DNA from: Ktedonobacter sp.
GTDB taxonomy: Bacteria; Chloroflexota; Ktedonobacteria; Ktedonobacterales; Ktedonobacteraceae
Assembly (NCBI GenBank): GCA_003450555.1
Contig: DMFQ01000138.1
Location: 1 to 7,225, forward strand
Direction: 5' to 3'
DNA: 7,225 bases
Shown here: positions 6,475 through 7,225 of the stretch, piece by piece
Layout: each line of letters starts with the position of its first letter
How positions within the stretch are numbered: the stretch's first letter is position 1
Translations under genes and position numbers: made by a program
Notes under the pieces: generated by a model
Told to the model about the DNA's origin: nothing
Database searches by the model: none
The model's input: the letters and a program-made list of their open reading frames with translations, nothing else

Positions 6475-7197
6475 ATGGCAGGCCCTTCTTTACGAAGAAA
6501 GGGACGTAAAAAGAAAAGAAAGAAGGCGGTGCCTCCTCCCATGAAAGAGCAGTCTCTAGACAACCTGTGGCTGGCACAAATGCTGTTCGATCTTGGAGCA
6601 GTTCAGTTCGGAAACTTCACTGTGAGCGAGTCCGCAGTTAGCTCACCCGTATTTGTGAACCCCAAGGTACTTATCAGCAACCCAACCGCATTACGAGTTG
6701 CCAGCAAACTGATGCAACAAGAAATCAGCCTGGCTCAATCTTTGCGTCGTCCGCGAGTTCATCCCTTTGGCATCGTTGCTGGAGTACCGGTAGGAGGACT
6801 ACTATTGGCTTCAGCGTACTCACTGGAAACGAACATCCCACTTATTTACGCTCGCAGTCGGCCTGAGGGTACGGGGAAACGCGGAATAGAGGGTCGTTTC
6901 ACCCCTGGTGACACCACGCTCATCATTGACGACCTGATTACCAGGGGAAGTAGCATCCTGGAAACAGCTTCGCTGCTGGAAGAAAACGGTTTGAAGGTGA
7001 GGGATGTGATCGTGTTGATTGACCGGGAGCATGGAGCAGCCGAGCGACTGCGACGTCATGGTTTCAACCTGATTAGTATCTTGAAGCTGGATATCATGCT
7101 GAATCACTACATGTCCAGAGGCCTGATCTCCGAGGAAACCTACCGCACCTGTGCTGAGTACCTGCGCAGTAAACAGATAGAAAATAATTCTCAATAG
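6475..7197 (+). CDS. Orotate phosphoribosyltransferase-like (PyrE-family) protein, divergent active site
   Basis: This is a type I phosphoribosyltransferase fold, closest by eye to PyrE, which makes orotidine 5'-phosphate from orotate and PRPP. Matching parts (residues from ATG 6475) are LAQMLFDLGAVQFGNFT (33-49), SPVFVNPKVLISNP (57-70), GIVAGVPVGGLLLA (99-112), IEGRFTPGD (138-146), the PRPP-binding LIIDDLITRGSS (149-160) and VIVLIDREHGAAERL (178-192). Key differences are the catalytic loop, RSRPEGTGK (127-135) where PyrE usually has R-K-x-x-K-x-H-G, and Arg157 where the PRPP loop normally has Thr or Ser. Catalysis as a normal OPRT is therefore doubtful. The first 22 residues are a basic RRKGRKKKRKK tract ending in PPP, with no family counterpart. 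No Shine-Dalgarno precedes 6475. The start may be leaderless, or the ATG at 6541 (218 residues, with AAGG 14 bases away). I list the longest frame. Confidence 0.8.
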   Translation: MAGPSLRRKGRKKKRKKAVPPPMKEQSLDNLWLAQMLFDLGAVQFGNFTVSESAVSSPVFVNPKVLISNPTALRVASKLMQQEISLAQSLRRPRVHPFGIVAGVPVGGLLLASAYSLETNIPLIYARSRPEGTGKRGIEGRFTPGDTTLIIDDLITRGSSILETASLLEENGLKVRDVIVLIDREHGAAERLRRHGFNLISILKLDIMLNHYMSRGLISEETYRTCAEYLRSKQIENNSQ

Positions 7198-7210
7198 GCT
7201 TTAGGCAGAA

Positions 7211-7218
7211 AGAAGGGG
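7211..7218 (+). promoter_or_regulatory. Possible ribosome binding site of a gene beyond the window
   Basis: AGAAGGGG is followed by five bases and a terminal AT at the very end of the window. If the next base is G, an ATG would begin at 7224 with good spacing. It is 13 bases after the stop of the phosphoribosyltransferase-like gene with no terminator between, so a co-transcribed downstream gene is plausible but unseen. Confidence 0.3.
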
Positions 7219-7225
7219 ACGCTAT

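Overview
The window looks like ordinary chromosome from a bacterium of moderate GC. The gene style suggests Chloroflexota, perhaps Ktedonobacteria: a CoaE with a TGN-type P-loop and a 'DAVKLLEGG' segment, and a caspase-fold/TPR/membrane fusion. This placement is inference from protein flavour only; there is no rRNA or other marker. There is no sign of phage, an insertion sequence, CRISPR or tRNA.

Layout. Positions 59-2322 hold three minus-strand genes, read right to left: coaE (dephospho-CoA kinase), a membrane-anchored alpha/beta hydrolase, and a small three-helix membrane protein 21 bp behind the hydrolase. Positions 2323-2516 are a divergent intergenic region. It holds the coaE promoter (extended -10) and, on the plus strand, a 12-codon mini-ORF with a near-perfect Shine-Dalgarno just ahead of the next gene. 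Positions 2517-4340 (plus) encode a 607-residue protein: an N-terminal caspase-like (C14) domain, a Pro/Gln-rich linker, about three TPRs and a C-terminal multi-pass membrane domain. Its catalytic cysteine position is phenylalanine, so it is probably a pseudocaspase. It converges, with a 5 bp gap, on a minus-strand ABC-F ATPase (4346-6307). Positions 6308-6474 are a second divergent region with the same 12-mer (11/12 identical) in opposite orientation at the likely -10 of each flanking gene. Positions 6475-7197 (plus) encode an orotate-phosphoribosyltransferase-like protein whose catalytic loop has lost the usual lysines and histidine. A purine-rich possible ribosome binding site at the right edge hints at a further gene.

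How the genes relate. CoaE is housekeeping coenzyme A synthesis, and the ABC-F protein probably acts on the ribosome. The hydrolase and small membrane protein look like a two-gene unit at the cell membrane. I see no pathway joining all the genes. The most unusual objects are the membrane-tethered pseudocaspase with its mini-ORF leader, and the degenerate PyrE-like protein with its unclear (leaderless or internal) start.
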